Positions 33,817 through 44,647 of a stretch of 64,000 nt of DNA are shown here, piece after piece. The DNA comes from Brevundimonas lutea (GTDB taxonomy: Bacteria > Pseudomonadota > Alphaproteobacteria > Caulobacterales > Caulobacteraceae), in assembly GCF_003704105.1 (NCBI RefSeq), contig NZ_QUOQ01000007.1, positions 163,707 to 227,706 of the forward strand, in the 5' to 3' direction. The translations under genes were made by a program, and so were the position numbers. Position 1 is the stretch's first letter. Every line of letters starts with the position of its first letter. Below the pieces are notes generated by a model. The model was not told the DNA's origin. It searched no databases and saw only the letters and a list, made by a program, of their open reading frames with translations.

Positions 33817-36800
33817 TCAGCCCGCCTGGGCCGCCATTTCGCGGATGACGATATTGGCGATCGTCAGCTTGGCGAAGCTCCACCCGTGACCCGACTGCTC
33901 GATCTCGTCAACCGAGCGGCGAACGCCCTCGACCAGTTCGCAACGCTCGCCGATCCAGCTGTCGACGGCATGCTCGGCCGTCTCCTCGCTCTTGCCGGCC
34001 TCGACCTTGGAGGCCTTGGCGACGGCGCGGGTCAGGACCAGCTGTTCGTTGTTAAGATCCTCGATCAGGCGGCGCACGGCCAGGCGCTCATAGTGATCCG
34101 CCGAGGCCAGCGACCCCGCCGCCGAACGCAGCCGGTCCATATCGAAGGCGGCCCCGACCTGGTGATAGAGCCGCGCCATCTCGGGCTCGGGCCATTTGTG
34201 AGCGCGGGCCAGGTCGGCGATGTCGCGCGTGGCCGTCAGCGGCTTGAGCATCGCCACGGTGCGGGCCAGGTCTTCCGGCGCGCCGAGATCGATCAGCGCC
34301 TGCGCGCGCTCATCCAGCTTGGCCTGTTCGAAGCGTGACAGCACCGAGCCGCCTGCCGCGCGCAACGTGTCGGCCGCGTCTCTATAGGCGTCGATGAAGC
34401 CCTGGACCGTGATCTTGCCGCCCCGCGCCCGCGTCTGAGCCTTGCCGCGCGCCAGCCAGAAGGTCTGGCGGCGCAACACGGCGGCGATCTCCTTCTGCAG
34501 CGCCAGTTGAGCGTCGGCAGGAATCTTCAGGTCCAGCGCATTGACCGCATCCCAGGCCTCGTCCAGGCGGAACACGCGCCGGGCCGCCTCGAAGGCGATG
34601 ACCAGGCAGGTGTCATCGCACTCGGCGCTGGCCTTGAGCCGCTCGGGGAAGGTGGCGCCGGCCATGTTGACGATGTCGTTGGACAGCACGGTGGCGACGA
34701 TGTCGCGCCGCAGCCGGTGGCGCTTCATCTCGGCTTCGAACTTCGCCAGCGGGTCGGGGAAATAGCCGACCAGGGTGCGCTCGAAGAACGGATCCTCGGG
34801 AGCGCTTGAGGCGACGATGTCGTCCGACAGCTCCAGTTTCGAATAGGCCGTCAGGACGGCGATCTCAGGCCGGGTCAGGCCCTGGCCGTTGGCCTGCAGC
34901 TCGACGACGGCGGCTGAGGACGGCAGGCCCTCGACCTTGCGGTTGAGCTTCCCCTCCGCCTCAAGGGCGCGCATGAACCGCTCCTGGGCGTCCAGTTCGA
35001 CGACGGCGTTTCGTTCCTGCAGGCTGATGGCCAGGGTCTGGTCGTAGTTGTGGGCCAGCACCTTCTCGCCCACCTCCTCGGTCATGGAGGCCAGCAGCGC
35101 GTTGCGGTCCTCTCCCTTCAGCGCGCCGGACTGGATGGCGCCGCCGGTCAGGATCTTGATGTTGACCTCGTGGTCGGAGCTGTCGACCCCGGCGGAGTTG
35201 TCGATGGCGTCGGTGTTGATGCGTCCGCCGTTCCTGGCGAAGGCGATGCGGCCGGCCTGGGTCAGGCCCAGATTGGCGCCCTCCCCCACCACCTTGACCC
35301 GCAACTCGGGCGCGTCGACGCGCAGGGCGTCATTGGCCTTGTCGCCGACCATCAGGTCGCTCTCGCCCGGCGCCTTCACATAGGTGCCGATGCCGCCGAG
35401 ATAGAGCAGTTCGGCCGGCGCCTTGAGGATGGCCCGCATCAGGGCGGTGGGATCCAGTTCGTCCTCGGCGATGTCCAGCGCCGCCTTCATCTCGGCCGAG
35501 ATCGGGATCGACTTCATGGTGCGGGGGAAGACGCCGCCGCCCTTGGAGATCTTGGTCTTGTCGTAGTCCTGCCAGGACGAGCGCGGCAGGGCGAACATGC
35601 GGTCCCGCTCCTTCCAGCTGGAGGCCGGATCGGGATTGGGGTCGACGAAGATATCGCGGTGGTCGAAGGCGGCGACCAGCTGGATCGACTTCGACAGCAG
35701 CATGCCGTTGCCGAACACGTCGCCCGACATGTCGCCCACGCCGACCACGGTGAAGGGCTCGGACTGGATGTCCTTGCCCATCTCGCGGAAGTGGCGCTTG
35801 ACCGCCTCCCAGGCGCCGCGGGCGGTGATGCCCATGACCTTGTGGTCGTAGCCGACCGACCCTCCGCTGGCGAAGGCGTCGTCCAGCCAGAAGCCGTAGT
35901 CGGCCGAGATGCCGTTGGCGATATCCGAGAAGGTCGCCGTGCCCTTGTCCGCAGCCACGACCAGATAGGGATCGTCGCCTTCCCAGGCGATCACCTGGGG
36001 CGGTCGCACCACCTTGTCCTTGACCAGGTTGTCGGTCAGGTCGAGCAAGCCCGACAGGAAGGTCTTGTAGGCGCGGATGGCTTCGGCCTGGACGGCCTCG
36101 CGGTCGCCGCCCTCGCGCACGATCTGGGGCAGGCATTTGGGATAGAAGCCGCCCTTGGAGCCGACCGGCACGATCACCGCGTTCTTGACCTGCTGCGCCT
36201 TGACCAGGCCCAGCACCTCGGTGCGGAAATCGTCGCGCCGGTCCGACCAGCGCAGACCGCCGCGCGCGACGGGTCCAAAGCGCAGGTGCACCCCCTCGAC
36301 GTGAGGGGCCCAGACGAAAATCTCGCGATAGGGCTTGGGCGCAGGCAGATCCTCCAGCTCGCGGCTGGCGATCTTGATCGAGATGTAAGGCTTGGGCTCA
36401 CCGTCTTCGCCGAGCTGGAAATAGTTGGTGCGCTTGAGGGCGCGAACCAGCCGGGCCAGGCGGCGCAGGGCTCGGTCATGGTCCAGGCTGGGCACGTCGC
36501 GCAGGCCGGCCTCGATCTTCTCGACCAGCTCTTCGGCGTCGGCCTCGCGCCGCTCCAGCTTGGGCCCCTCGGGGTCGAACTTGCAAAGGAACAGACTGAG
36601 GATGGCGCGGCTGACTACGGGGTGATCGCGCAACGCCTCTTCCTGGATCGCCTGCGACGGGTCCATGCCGGTCTGCAGCCGATAGCGGCACAGCGTGCGG
36701 AACACCGCCGCCTCGCGCCAGCCGATGCCCAGCTCCATGACAAGGCGGTTGAAGCCGTCGCTTTCGGTCTTGCCGGTCCAGACGGCGGCGAAGGTCTGCT

Positions 36801-38742
36801 CGAACGGGGTCTTGATGTCCTCAAACACCAGGCTCTCGCCGCGCGGGTCCTCCATCAGGAATTCGTGGATGTGCACCGCGCCGCCGCCGGCGGGCGTCAC
36901 CTGATGCCCGTACTCCTCCAGGGTCTTCAGGCCCATGTCCGTCAGGATCGGAAGAACGTCCGACAGGGGGGCCGCGTCGCCACGACGATAGAGCTTGAAG
37001 TGGAACTGCAGCGGGCTGTCGGACGGGCGACGGAAGGCGCGCACCGCCACGGCGTGATCGCCCTCCGCCTCGATCAGCTGGTCCAGCTGCTGATAATCGA
37101 CGATGGCCTCGTCGGCGTCGTAGCGGTCGCGATAGCCGATGGAGAACGCCTCGGCCCAACGGTGGCTGATGGCCGCGACCTGGCTCTCGTCGACCCCAGC
37201 CTTTCTGGCCGCGCCCTCGAACCGTTCGCCCCAGCCGCGCGCGGTCTCGACGATCCGGGCTTCCACCTCGGCCGGGTCGGGCTCCAGATGGTCGCCCGGC
37301 TCGACGCCGATGATGTAGTGAATGCGCACCAGCGGCGCGTCTGAGAGCTGCGGATACCAGGCCGACAGCCGGCCGCCGTAGGCCTCGGCGAGTATCCGGC
37401 CGATCCGCTCGCGCACCGCCGCCTCGAACCGCTCGCGGGGGATGTAGACCAGGACCGAGATAAACCGGTCGTAGGGATCCTTGCGCGCGAACATCTTGAC
37501 CCTGGGGCGGTCCAGCAGATGGAGCACGCCCAAAGCGGTCTTCAGCAGTTCGTCCTCGCTGATCTGGAAGAGCTCGTCGCGCGGATAGTTCTCGACGATG
37601 TTCTTCAGCCGCTTGGCGTTATGGCTGCCCGGCGACTTGCCGGCGCGGTCCAGCGCATTCTTCACCTTGCGGCGCAGCAGCGGCACCTGCGCGACAGCCC
37701 GATCATAGGCTTCGGCGGTGAACAGGCCGACGAAGCGAACCTCCCCCGACACCTTGCCGTCCGCGCCGTAGGTCTTGACCCCGATGTAGTCCATGTAGGC
37801 CCGACGGTGGACGCGCGAGCGGGCGTTGGCCTTGGCCACGGTGACCGGCTCGGACACGCCCAGCTGGCGCTTCATCTGGCGGGTCAGCACCGCCGGCTCG
37901 GACGCCCGGCGCAGCACGGTCCGCTCGGGATCGCGCAGGATCCCCAGGCCGTCGCCGGCCTGGACCAGCGGCGCCTCGGTCTCGTAGCCGCCTTCGCCGG
38001 TCCGCGGGAATTCGTAGGTTCTAGCGCCGAGAAAGACGAAGTTGTCGGCGTTCAGCCAGCCGAGAAACTCCAGGTTCTCGCTCAAGACCTCGGGGTCGAC
38101 GACATTCGGAGCGCACGACTTCAGCGACGTCATCGCTTCGGCCATACGGTCCTGCATCAGGCCGTGATCGGCCACGGCGGCGGCCACGTCGCCCAGTGTG
38201 CCCTCCAGCCCCTCGATCACCGTCTCGCGACGTTGCGGCGGCAGAGGGTCGACGATGACGAAGATCATCGACTCGCGGCGATCCTCGCTTTCGACGCGCT
38301 TCCCGGTCTTGTCGCGACCGACCGCGATCAGGGGGTGGAACATGGCCCGCACGGCGACGCCCGAGGCGGCCAGCTCGCCCATCAGGCTGTCGACCAGGAA
38401 GGGCGCGTCGGACTGGATGGCGGTGATGACGTCATAGCCCAGCCGCTCGCCCTTGGCGTCGGTCAGGGGCGCGATCTCGACCCGAGCGTCCTCGTCAGCC
38501 TCTCGCGTGTCGGCCGAGGACCAAAAGCGGGCCAGCGCACAGGCCAGATCCTCGGCGCTAAGTTCCGGCGCCTCGTCGGCGGCGTAGTCTTCCAGCGCCT
38601 GCGCCAGGAAATCGCGGGCGAAGGACGGCGCGTCCTTCCAGGCCCTGAGCCCGGCCGCCTTGGCGAAGGCGGGGCCGACCGTTTCGATGTCGGCGGCGGG
38701 ATCGTCATGAGGGGCGGTGCGGGCGGAGGCGTCGGCGGCCAT
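33817..38742 (-). CDS. NAD-specific glutamate dehydrogenase, large (180-kDa) class
   Basis: A 1641-residue enzyme interconverting glutamate and 2-oxoglutarate with NAD. The length and domain order (long N-terminal regulatory part with ACT-like segments, central catalytic core, C-terminal helical region) match the L-GDH180 class of Caulobacter and Pseudomonas. The catalytic core shows RFGPVARGGLRWSDR, KNAVIVPVGSKGGFYPK with the reactive Lys, and VGDMSGDVFGNGML. These enzymes mainly degrade glutamate; in Caulobacter the homologue also affects cell division. The gene leads a probable operon with the stress protein and asparaginase. Confidence 0.97.
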   Translation of the reverse strand: MAADASARTAPHDDPAADIETVGPAFAKAAGLRAWKDAPSFARDFLAQALEDYAADEAPELSAEDLACALARFWSSADTREADEDARVEIAPLTDAKGERLGYDVITAIQSDAPFLVDSLMGELAASGVAVRAMFHPLIAVGRDKTGKRVESEDRRESMIFVIVDPLPPQRRETVIEGLEGTLGDVAAAVADHGLMQDRMAEAMTSLKSCAPNVVDPEVLSENLEFLGWLNADNFVFLGARTYEFPRTGEGGYETEAPLVQAGDGLGILRDPERTVLRRASEPAVLTRQMKRQLGVSEPVTVAKANARSRVHRRAYMDYIGVKTYGADGKVSGEVRFVGLFTAEAYDRAVAQVPLLRRKVKNALDRAGKSPGSHNAKRLKNIVENYPRDELFQISEDELLKTALGVLHLLDRPRVKMFARKDPYDRFISVLVYIPRERFEAAVRERIGRILAEAYGGRLSAWYPQLSDAPLVRIHYIIGVEPGDHLEPDPAEVEARIVETARGWGERFEGAARKAGVDESQVAAISHRWAEAFSIGYRDRYDADEAIVDYQQLDQLIEAEGDHAVAVRAFRRPSDSPLQFHFKLYRRGDAAPLSDVLPILTDMGLKTLEEYGHQVTPAGGGAVHIHEFLMEDPRGESLVFEDIKTPFEQTFAAVWTGKTESDGFNRLVMELGIGWREAAVFRTLCRYRLQTGMDPSQAIQEEALRDHPVVSRAILSLFLCKFDPEGPKLERREADAEELVEKIEAGLRDVPSLDHDRALRRLARLVRALKRTNYFQLGEDGEPKPYISIKIASRELEDLPAPKPYREIFVWAPHVEGVHLRFGPVARGGLRWSDRRDDFRTEVLGLVKAQQVKNAVIVPVGSKGGFYPKCLPQIVREGGDREAVQAEAIRAYKTFLSGLLDLTDNLVKDKVVRPPQVIAWEGDDPYLVVAADKGTATFSDIANGISADYGFWLDDAFASGGSVGYDHKVMGITARGAWEAVKRHFREMGKDIQSEPFTVVGVGDMSGDVFGNGMLLSKSIQLVAAFDHRDIFVDPNPDPASSWKERDRMFALPRSSWQDYDKTKISKGGGVFPRTMKSIPISAEMKAALDIAEDELDPTALMRAILKAPAELLYLGGIGTYVKAPGESDLMVGDKANDALRVDAPELRVKVVGEGANLGLTQAGRIAFARNGGRINTDAIDNSAGVDSSDHEVNIKILTGGAIQSGALKGEDRNALLASMTEEVGEKVLAHNYDQTLAISLQERNAVVELDAQERFMRALEAEGKLNRKVEGLPSSAAVVELQANGQGLTRPEIAVLTAYSKLELSDDIVASSAPEDPFFERTLVGYFPDPLAKFEAEMKRHRLRRDIVATVLSNDIVNMAGATFPERLKASAECDDTCLVIAFEAARRVFRLDEAWDAVNALDLKIPADAQLALQKEIAAVLRRQTFWLARGKAQTRARGGKITVQGFIDAYRDAADTLRAAGGSVLSRFEQAKLDERAQALIDLGAPEDLARTVAMLKPLTATRDIADLARAHKWPEPEMARLYHQVGAAFDMDRLRSAAGSLASADHYERLAVRRLIEDLNNEQLVLTRAVAKASKVEAGKSEETAEHAVDSWIGERCELVEGVRRSVDEIEQSGHGWSFAKLTIANIVIREMAAQAG

Positions 38743-38831
38743 CGAAATTCCCAGTCGTCACGGCTCTGGTCGGCCGCTGTTCCGAACTCAGGCTTAGGCG
38801 GGTCGCGCGCGGAAATCGACCCGTCAGAAAC

Positions 38832-38863
38832 GAAAAACGCCGGGCTCCGAAGAACCCGGCGTT
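38832..38863 (-). terminator. Rho-independent terminator of the porin-like gene
   Basis: AACGCCGGG (38836-38844) pairs with CCCGGCGTT (38855-38863), a perfect 9-bp stem with a 10-base loop. On the minus strand it is followed by a run of T (TTTTTCG counting stem end), 24 bp after the gene stop and before the glutamate dehydrogenase promoter region. Confidence 0.82.
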
Positions 38864-38886
38864 GGCGCCGTCAAAACCGATCGCGG

Positions 38887-39726
38887 TCAGAAGCGATAGG
38901 CGGCGGTCAGACGCACGGACTGCACGTCGAAGTCCTCGTTGCTCCGAGTGAGGTCCGTCCCGGCCTCGTTGACCAGCAGGAAGGGATTGGTATCGGGCGC
39001 GGAGCCCTGGCCGACCCGGACGTTGTAGGCGTCCGGCTCCAGCCGCGTGTAGAGATACTCCAGGCCGATCGAAAGGTTGTCGGCCACCTTGCGCTCGACG
39101 CCGCCGCCCAGTTGCCAGCCGTCGGCGTCATCAACGTCGTTCTGGGCGAAGCTGTTGGCGCCGTTCGAGGTGACGAATTTCTGATCCAGCTTGCCCCAGG
39201 CGTAGCCGCCGGTGGCGTAGGCCAGGTTCGGACCGAACGCATAGCCGGCGCGCAGACGGACGGCGGCGAGATAATCGAGATCACGGGTGGCGGTATAGGA
39301 CGCAGGCGTTGTGGAGTATCCGGTCACGCTGTCCTCGATCGACACCGCCGAGCCCTCGACAAGGCCACCGATTACGATCGGTCCGAACTGCCGATCATAG
39401 CCCAGGCGAACACCGGCCTCGACACCGAACTCATCCTCGTCGCAGCCGGCGCCAGGCGTGGCGCCCAAGGCGCCGCCGCCGCAGAAGCCCGGCGAAAAGG
39501 CGTCGTCTCCAGCCATCGTGCGCACGGTGTCGCCGTACTCGCCGTTCAGATCGGTGTCGAACAGCAGGGTCTCGTCATCCTCGTCGAGCTGAGGCATGCC
39601 GCCGACATGGCCGCCGGCATAGAAACCCGTCCAGTCTTGGTCCTGCGCCTGAGCAGACGCGGTGAAACCGGAGACGATCACGAGACTAGCGGCGCCCATG
39701 AGCGCTTTACGATAAGCAAACTGCAT
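38887..39726 (-). CDS. Outer-membrane beta-barrel protein (porin/OmpA-like family)
   Basis: A 279-residue outer-membrane protein. A signal peptide (MGAASLVIVSGFTASAQA) is followed by DWTGFYAGGHVGG, the first strand of the opacity/Omp25-like barrel family; the end LTAAYRF has the C-terminal Phe recognised by the BAM complex. Alternating hydrophobic strands such as VEAGVRLGYDRQFG and LGGGVERKVADNLSIGLEYLYT are seen. Two Cys lie close together in an acidic loop (FCGGGALGATPGAGCDEDE), perhaps a disulfide. ATG 39726 has AAGGAAC upstream; the frame extends to 39789 but without a signal peptide at that end. Confidence 0.88.
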   Translation of the reverse strand: MQFAYRKALMGAASLVIVSGFTASAQAQDQDWTGFYAGGHVGGMPQLDEDDETLLFDTDLNGEYGDTVRTMAGDDAFSPGFCGGGALGATPGAGCDEDEFGVEAGVRLGYDRQFGPIVIGGLVEGSAVSIEDSVTGYSTTPASYTATRDLDYLAAVRLRAGYAFGPNLAYATGGYAWGKLDQKFVTSNGANSFAQNDVDDADGWQLGGGVERKVADNLSIGLEYLYTRLEPDAYNVRVGQGSAPDTNPFLLVNEAGTDLTRSNEDFDVQSVRLTAAYRF

Positions 39727-39866
39727 ATTGATGTTCCTTGAAGTGGGGCCGAATAGTGACCCGTCGACCTGGGGAGTGGTCGATTTCACGGAAACAAATA
39801 CGTCGCGGACGGCCTCACGGCTCCACGAATACCTTCGGTTGACTGGAAGTGTGACCCTGAAAACAC

Positions 39867-39896
39867 GATCGCCGGACGGAGAACCGTCCGGCGATC
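39867..39896 (-). terminator. Strong hairpin downstream of the AI-2E-type transporter gene
   Basis: GATCGCCGGACGG (39867-39879) pairs perfectly with CCGTCCGGCGATC (39884-39896), 13 bp around a 4-base loop. On the minus strand it is followed by GTGTTTTC, so it can act as a terminator for the transporter gene that ends at 40010. Confidence 0.65.
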
Positions 39897-39938
39897 ACAT
39901 TGGAGCCGACCTTGGGGGAGGGGTCGGGTCGGCCCGCT

Positions 39939-39976
39939 GACGCCGGTTCCGGGAGGGGGAGGGTCGAACCGGCGTC
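39939..39976. repeat. Inverted repeat with G-rich loop
   Basis: GACGCCGGTTC (39939-39949) and GAACCGGCGTC (39966-39976) form a perfect 11-bp stem around a 16-base loop rich in G on the + strand. It lies between the transporter stop (40010) and the hairpin at 39867. The rest of this 283-bp gap (39727-40009) holds the presumed promoter of the porin-like gene, which I cannot resolve. Confidence 0.6.
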
Positions 39977-40009
39977 TCGAGAGGCTAAATGGGGCAGCCG
40001 GGGATAGGT

Positions 40010-41155
40010 TCAAGCCCCATGGTCGGCCTGCGTCGCCTTGCCGCGCAGTCTGTCCCACAGAGAAGATTTTTCCGCCTTTTCCGCGCGTTCCTTCTCATAG
40101 GGTTGGCCATCGCCCGACAGCAGCACGGCGATCCACCGCGAGCCCCGGAACTCGGCGAGGATGGCCATGGCCGCCACCGCCAGCGGCGTCGACAGGAACA
40201 TACCGACCACCCCCCAGAGATGGCCCCAGAAGGCCAGGGCCAGCAGCACCACCACGGGGTCGATGTTCTGGTTCTCGCCCTGCATGCGGGGCTGGATGAT
40301 GTTGCCGCTGATGAACAGAATGGCCTGCAGGCCTGCCAACAACACCAGCGCCGGCCAGTAGGAATCGAACTGGACCAAGGCGAACAGCGGCGGGGCCAGG
40401 CCGGCGATGGCGCCGCCCAGCACGGGGATGAAGCCGACCACGAAGATGACGAAGGTCCAGAACAGGGCGTTGTCCAGGCCCACCGCCATCATCAGCAGAT
40501 AGGCGGCTGCGCAGATCATCACCCCGGTGACGGTCTGGATCCAGAGATAGCCCTCAACGCCCGAGCGCACCCGGTGCATCACCTCGACCGCCTCGTCGCG
40601 GCTGTCGTTATCCGGGAACATGCCGACCATCTTCCGCCGAAAGCCGGATTGGGAGACGATCAGGAAGGCCAGGTAGATCAGCACAAAGGCCGCGCCGGTG
40701 GCCACGCCCTGAGCCTGCATGGCGGCTTGGGTGACGTAGTCTCTGAGGTTGACCTGATCGACCAGCTCTCGCGCCGAGGGCGCGGCCTGCGGATCCATCC
40801 CGAACAGGCCGGCGCCGTCCTGAATGATCTGGTCCAGACGCGGCCCGATCCGGGTCGAAACGCCGCTGGCCTCCGAGAAAAAGCCGGCCGCGCCATCGAC
40901 GATGATCCAGATCGACAAGGCAAACCCCAGCACCACGAGCGTCAGCGCTGCGCCGCCCGCGAAGCGCCGCGGCACGTTCCACTTCTTCTCCAGATAGGCC
41001 CTGAGGCCGTCGATCATGATCAGCAGGAAGATGGCCATGGCCAGCGGCGTCAGGATGTCCCTGAGCCAGTAGAGGGTCGCCCCCCCGGCCACGACGGCCA
41101 TCAGCACCAAGGCGTTCCGTGACACGGAATCGGACGGCAGGGTCACCAGCGGCAT
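40010..41155 (-). CDS. AI-2E family transporter (PerM/YdiK-like)
   Basis: A 381-residue membrane protein with seven or eight helices. An N-terminal helix pair (LDILTPLAMAIFLLIMIDGL-like region), a central amphipathic periplasmic portion, and C-terminal helices containing FVIFVVGFIPVLGGAIAGLAP and FWGHLWGVVGMFLSTPLAV are all typical of the AI-2E/PerM family. Members include the autoinducer-2 exporter TqsA and several Na+/H+ antiporters, so the substrate is open. The C-terminal tail is basic. Divergent from the HerA-like gene. Confidence 0.92.
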   Translation of the reverse strand: MPLVTLPSDSVSRNALVLMAVVAGGATLYWLRDILTPLAMAIFLLIMIDGLRAYLEKKWNVPRRFAGGAALTLVVLGFALSIWIIVDGAAGFFSEASGVSTRIGPRLDQIIQDGAGLFGMDPQAAPSARELVDQVNLRDYVTQAAMQAQGVATGAAFVLIYLAFLIVSQSGFRRKMVGMFPDNDSRDEAVEVMHRVRSGVEGYLWIQTVTGVMICAAAYLLMMAVGLDNALFWTFVIFVVGFIPVLGGAIAGLAPPLFALVQFDSYWPALVLLAGLQAILFISGNIIQPRMQGENQNIDPVVVLLALAFWGHLWGVVGMFLSTPLAVAAMAILAEFRGSRWIAVLLSGDGQPYEKERAEKAEKSSLWDRLRGKATQADHGA

Positions 41156-41260
41156 TCACATCGTTCCGGGCCGCCGTCCGCGCGGTGGCGCGCGGTCACG
41201 GCGACGCTATAAGTCGTCCATGCGCGAGATCGCGCGGTCTGGAAAGAGGACAACTCCCCC

Positions 41261-42814
<1,554 letters not shown>

Positions 42815-42904
42815 GGCGACGCTGACGGCGGGGCGAAACTCGACACGGCGGCTCAAGGCGCTCAGGCTGGCTGGTCTGAACTCTCTCTACTCGAGGCCCT
42901 CGCC

Positions 42905-44557
42905 ATGATCCGTTTCGCCCCTCCCCTCGCCGCCTTGGCGACCCTGGCCTTGGGCGCCTGCGCCACTGTTGGTGGAGCCAGCGAGAACGGCGAGGTCAGC
43001 GCGGAACGACTGAACGCCTATGTCCGGGAACTGGCCGACGATCGGTATGGCGGGCGCGGCCCCGGCACACCGGGGGAGGAGCTGACGGTCCAGTGGATCG
43101 CTGACCAGTTCGAAACCCTGGGGCTGGAACCCGCCGGTCCGGGTGGCGCCTTCCTGCAGGATGTCCCGATCAGCCGCACGCGCCAGGATGGCCCGGCCAC
43201 CATCACCGTCGCTTCCCCCGCCGGCGAGCGCACGCTGGAGCGGGGGACGCAGGTGCTGGTTTCCTCGGACCGGCCCCGCACCCGCATCACCGTGGCCGAC
43301 GCGCCCGTGATCTTCGCCGGCTATGGCGTCACCGCGCCTGAGAAGAACTGGGACGACTTCAAGGGCGTGGACGTCGCGGGCAAGATCCTGCTGGTGCTGG
43401 TCAACGACCCCGACTTCGAGGTCCCCGCGGGGCATCCGACGGCCAACCTCTTCGAGGGCCAGGCCATGACCTACTATGGCCGCTGGGTTTACAAGTTCCA
43501 GGAGGCGGCGCGGCTCGGCGCGGCCGGCGTACTGGTCATCCACGAGACCGAGGCGGCCGGCTATCCCTGGTCGGTGCTGGAGAACTCCTCGACCGCGCCC
43601 AAGCTGGACATCGTGCGCGCCGACCCGGACGCCGAGCGCGTGCCGGCGCAGGGCTGGATCCAACGCGATGTCGCGGCGCGAATGCTGGCCGACGCCGGCC
43701 TGGACTACGCCGCGCTCAAGACCCGGTCCCAGAACGCCGACTTCCAGCCCGTGGAGCTGGAGGGGGTGACGATGTCGCTGGACTTCGGCCAGAGCGTCGA
43801 TCGCTTCATGAGCCGCAACGTCGTCGCGCGGCTGCCCGGGACGACCCACCCGGACGAGCATGTGATGTTTGGCGCCCACTGGGACGCCTATGGCCGGGCC
43901 GCGCCCGACGACACGGGCGACGACATCTATAACGGCGCTGTCGACAACGCGACGGGCGTGGCCGGGGTGCTGGAGATGGCCCGCCTGTTCGCCGAGGCCC
44001 CGCGCACCGATCGCTCGACCATCTTCGTCGCCTGGGCCGCCGAGGAGGCGGGCCTCTTGGGCGCCTATCACTACGCCGCCAATCCGCTGGTCCCGCTGGA
44101 GACCACCGTGGCCAACTTCAACCTCGACTCGCTGTTGCCTGGGGAGACTGTCGAGCCCGAGGTCGTGGTCATCGGCTATGGGAAGAACCAGCTGGACGAC
44201 TGGCTGGCCGAACAGGCGGCCGAGGTCGGCCGTCGCCTGATCCCCGACCCGGCGCCCCAGGCCGGCGCCTTCTATCGCTCCGACCATTTCCCCTTGGCGC
44301 TCAAGGGCGTGCCGGCCCTGTTCCCCGCCGCCGGCTTTACCGGCGCCTCGGCCGCCAGCCGCGACTATGTCGACAACCGCTATCACCAGCCCTCGGACGA
44401 ATGGGACGCGAGCTGGACCATGGAGGCGGCTGCTCAGGACGTGCAGCTGATGTACAAAACCGGTCGCGCCCTGGCCGATAGCCGCGCCTGGCCCGAATGG
44501 AGCGAGGGCTCGGAATTCACCGCCGCACGCCAGGCCTCGGCAGACCAGCGGGACTGA
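42905..44557 (+). CDS. M28 family metallopeptidase, lipoprotein
   Basis: A 550-residue secreted aminopeptidase-like enzyme with a lipoprotein signal (lipobox LGAC, Cys19). After a PA-type insert (about residues 130-230), the catalytic domain carries the zinc ligands in GAHWDAYGR (His), AVDNATGVAG (Asp), WAAEEAGLLG (catalytic and metal-binding Glu pair), NFNLDS and the late RSDHFPLA (His). Two zinc ions are expected. It probably removes N-terminal residues from peptides outside the cytoplasm, alongside the M2 peptidase downstream. Confidence 0.94.
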   Translation: MIRFAPPLAALATLALGACATVGGASENGEVSAERLNAYVRELADDRYGGRGPGTPGEELTVQWIADQFETLGLEPAGPGGAFLQDVPISRTRQDGPATITVASPAGERTLERGTQVLVSSDRPRTRITVADAPVIFAGYGVTAPEKNWDDFKGVDVAGKILLVLVNDPDFEVPAGHPTANLFEGQAMTYYGRWVYKFQEAARLGAAGVLVIHETEAAGYPWSVLENSSTAPKLDIVRADPDAERVPAQGWIQRDVAARMLADAGLDYAALKTRSQNADFQPVELEGVTMSLDFGQSVDRFMSRNVVARLPGTTHPDEHVMFGAHWDAYGRAAPDDTGDDIYNGAVDNATGVAGVLEMARLFAEAPRTDRSTIFVAWAAEEAGLLGAYHYAANPLVPLETTVANFNLDSLLPGETVEPEVVVIGYGKNQLDDWLAEQAAEVGRRLIPDPAPQAGAFYRSDHFPLALKGVPALFPAAGFTGASAASRDYVDNRYHQPSDEWDASWTMEAAAQDVQLMYKTGRALADSRAWPEWSEGSEFTAARQASADQRD

Positions 44558-44647
44558 CCGGCGCCTTGGCTTGACCTTCGTCGGCGCCGGGGGTCAGGTG
44601 CGCGCCGAAAGACGGCGACAGCGCCGCGAACCACGAGGAAGACGTCC

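Noticed and set aside
35050..39741. 764- and 740-codon open frames antisense to glutamate dehydrogenase and the porin-like gene
   Set aside because: Same codon-bias effect; low-complexity composition and no recognisable motifs, opposite strongly supported genes.
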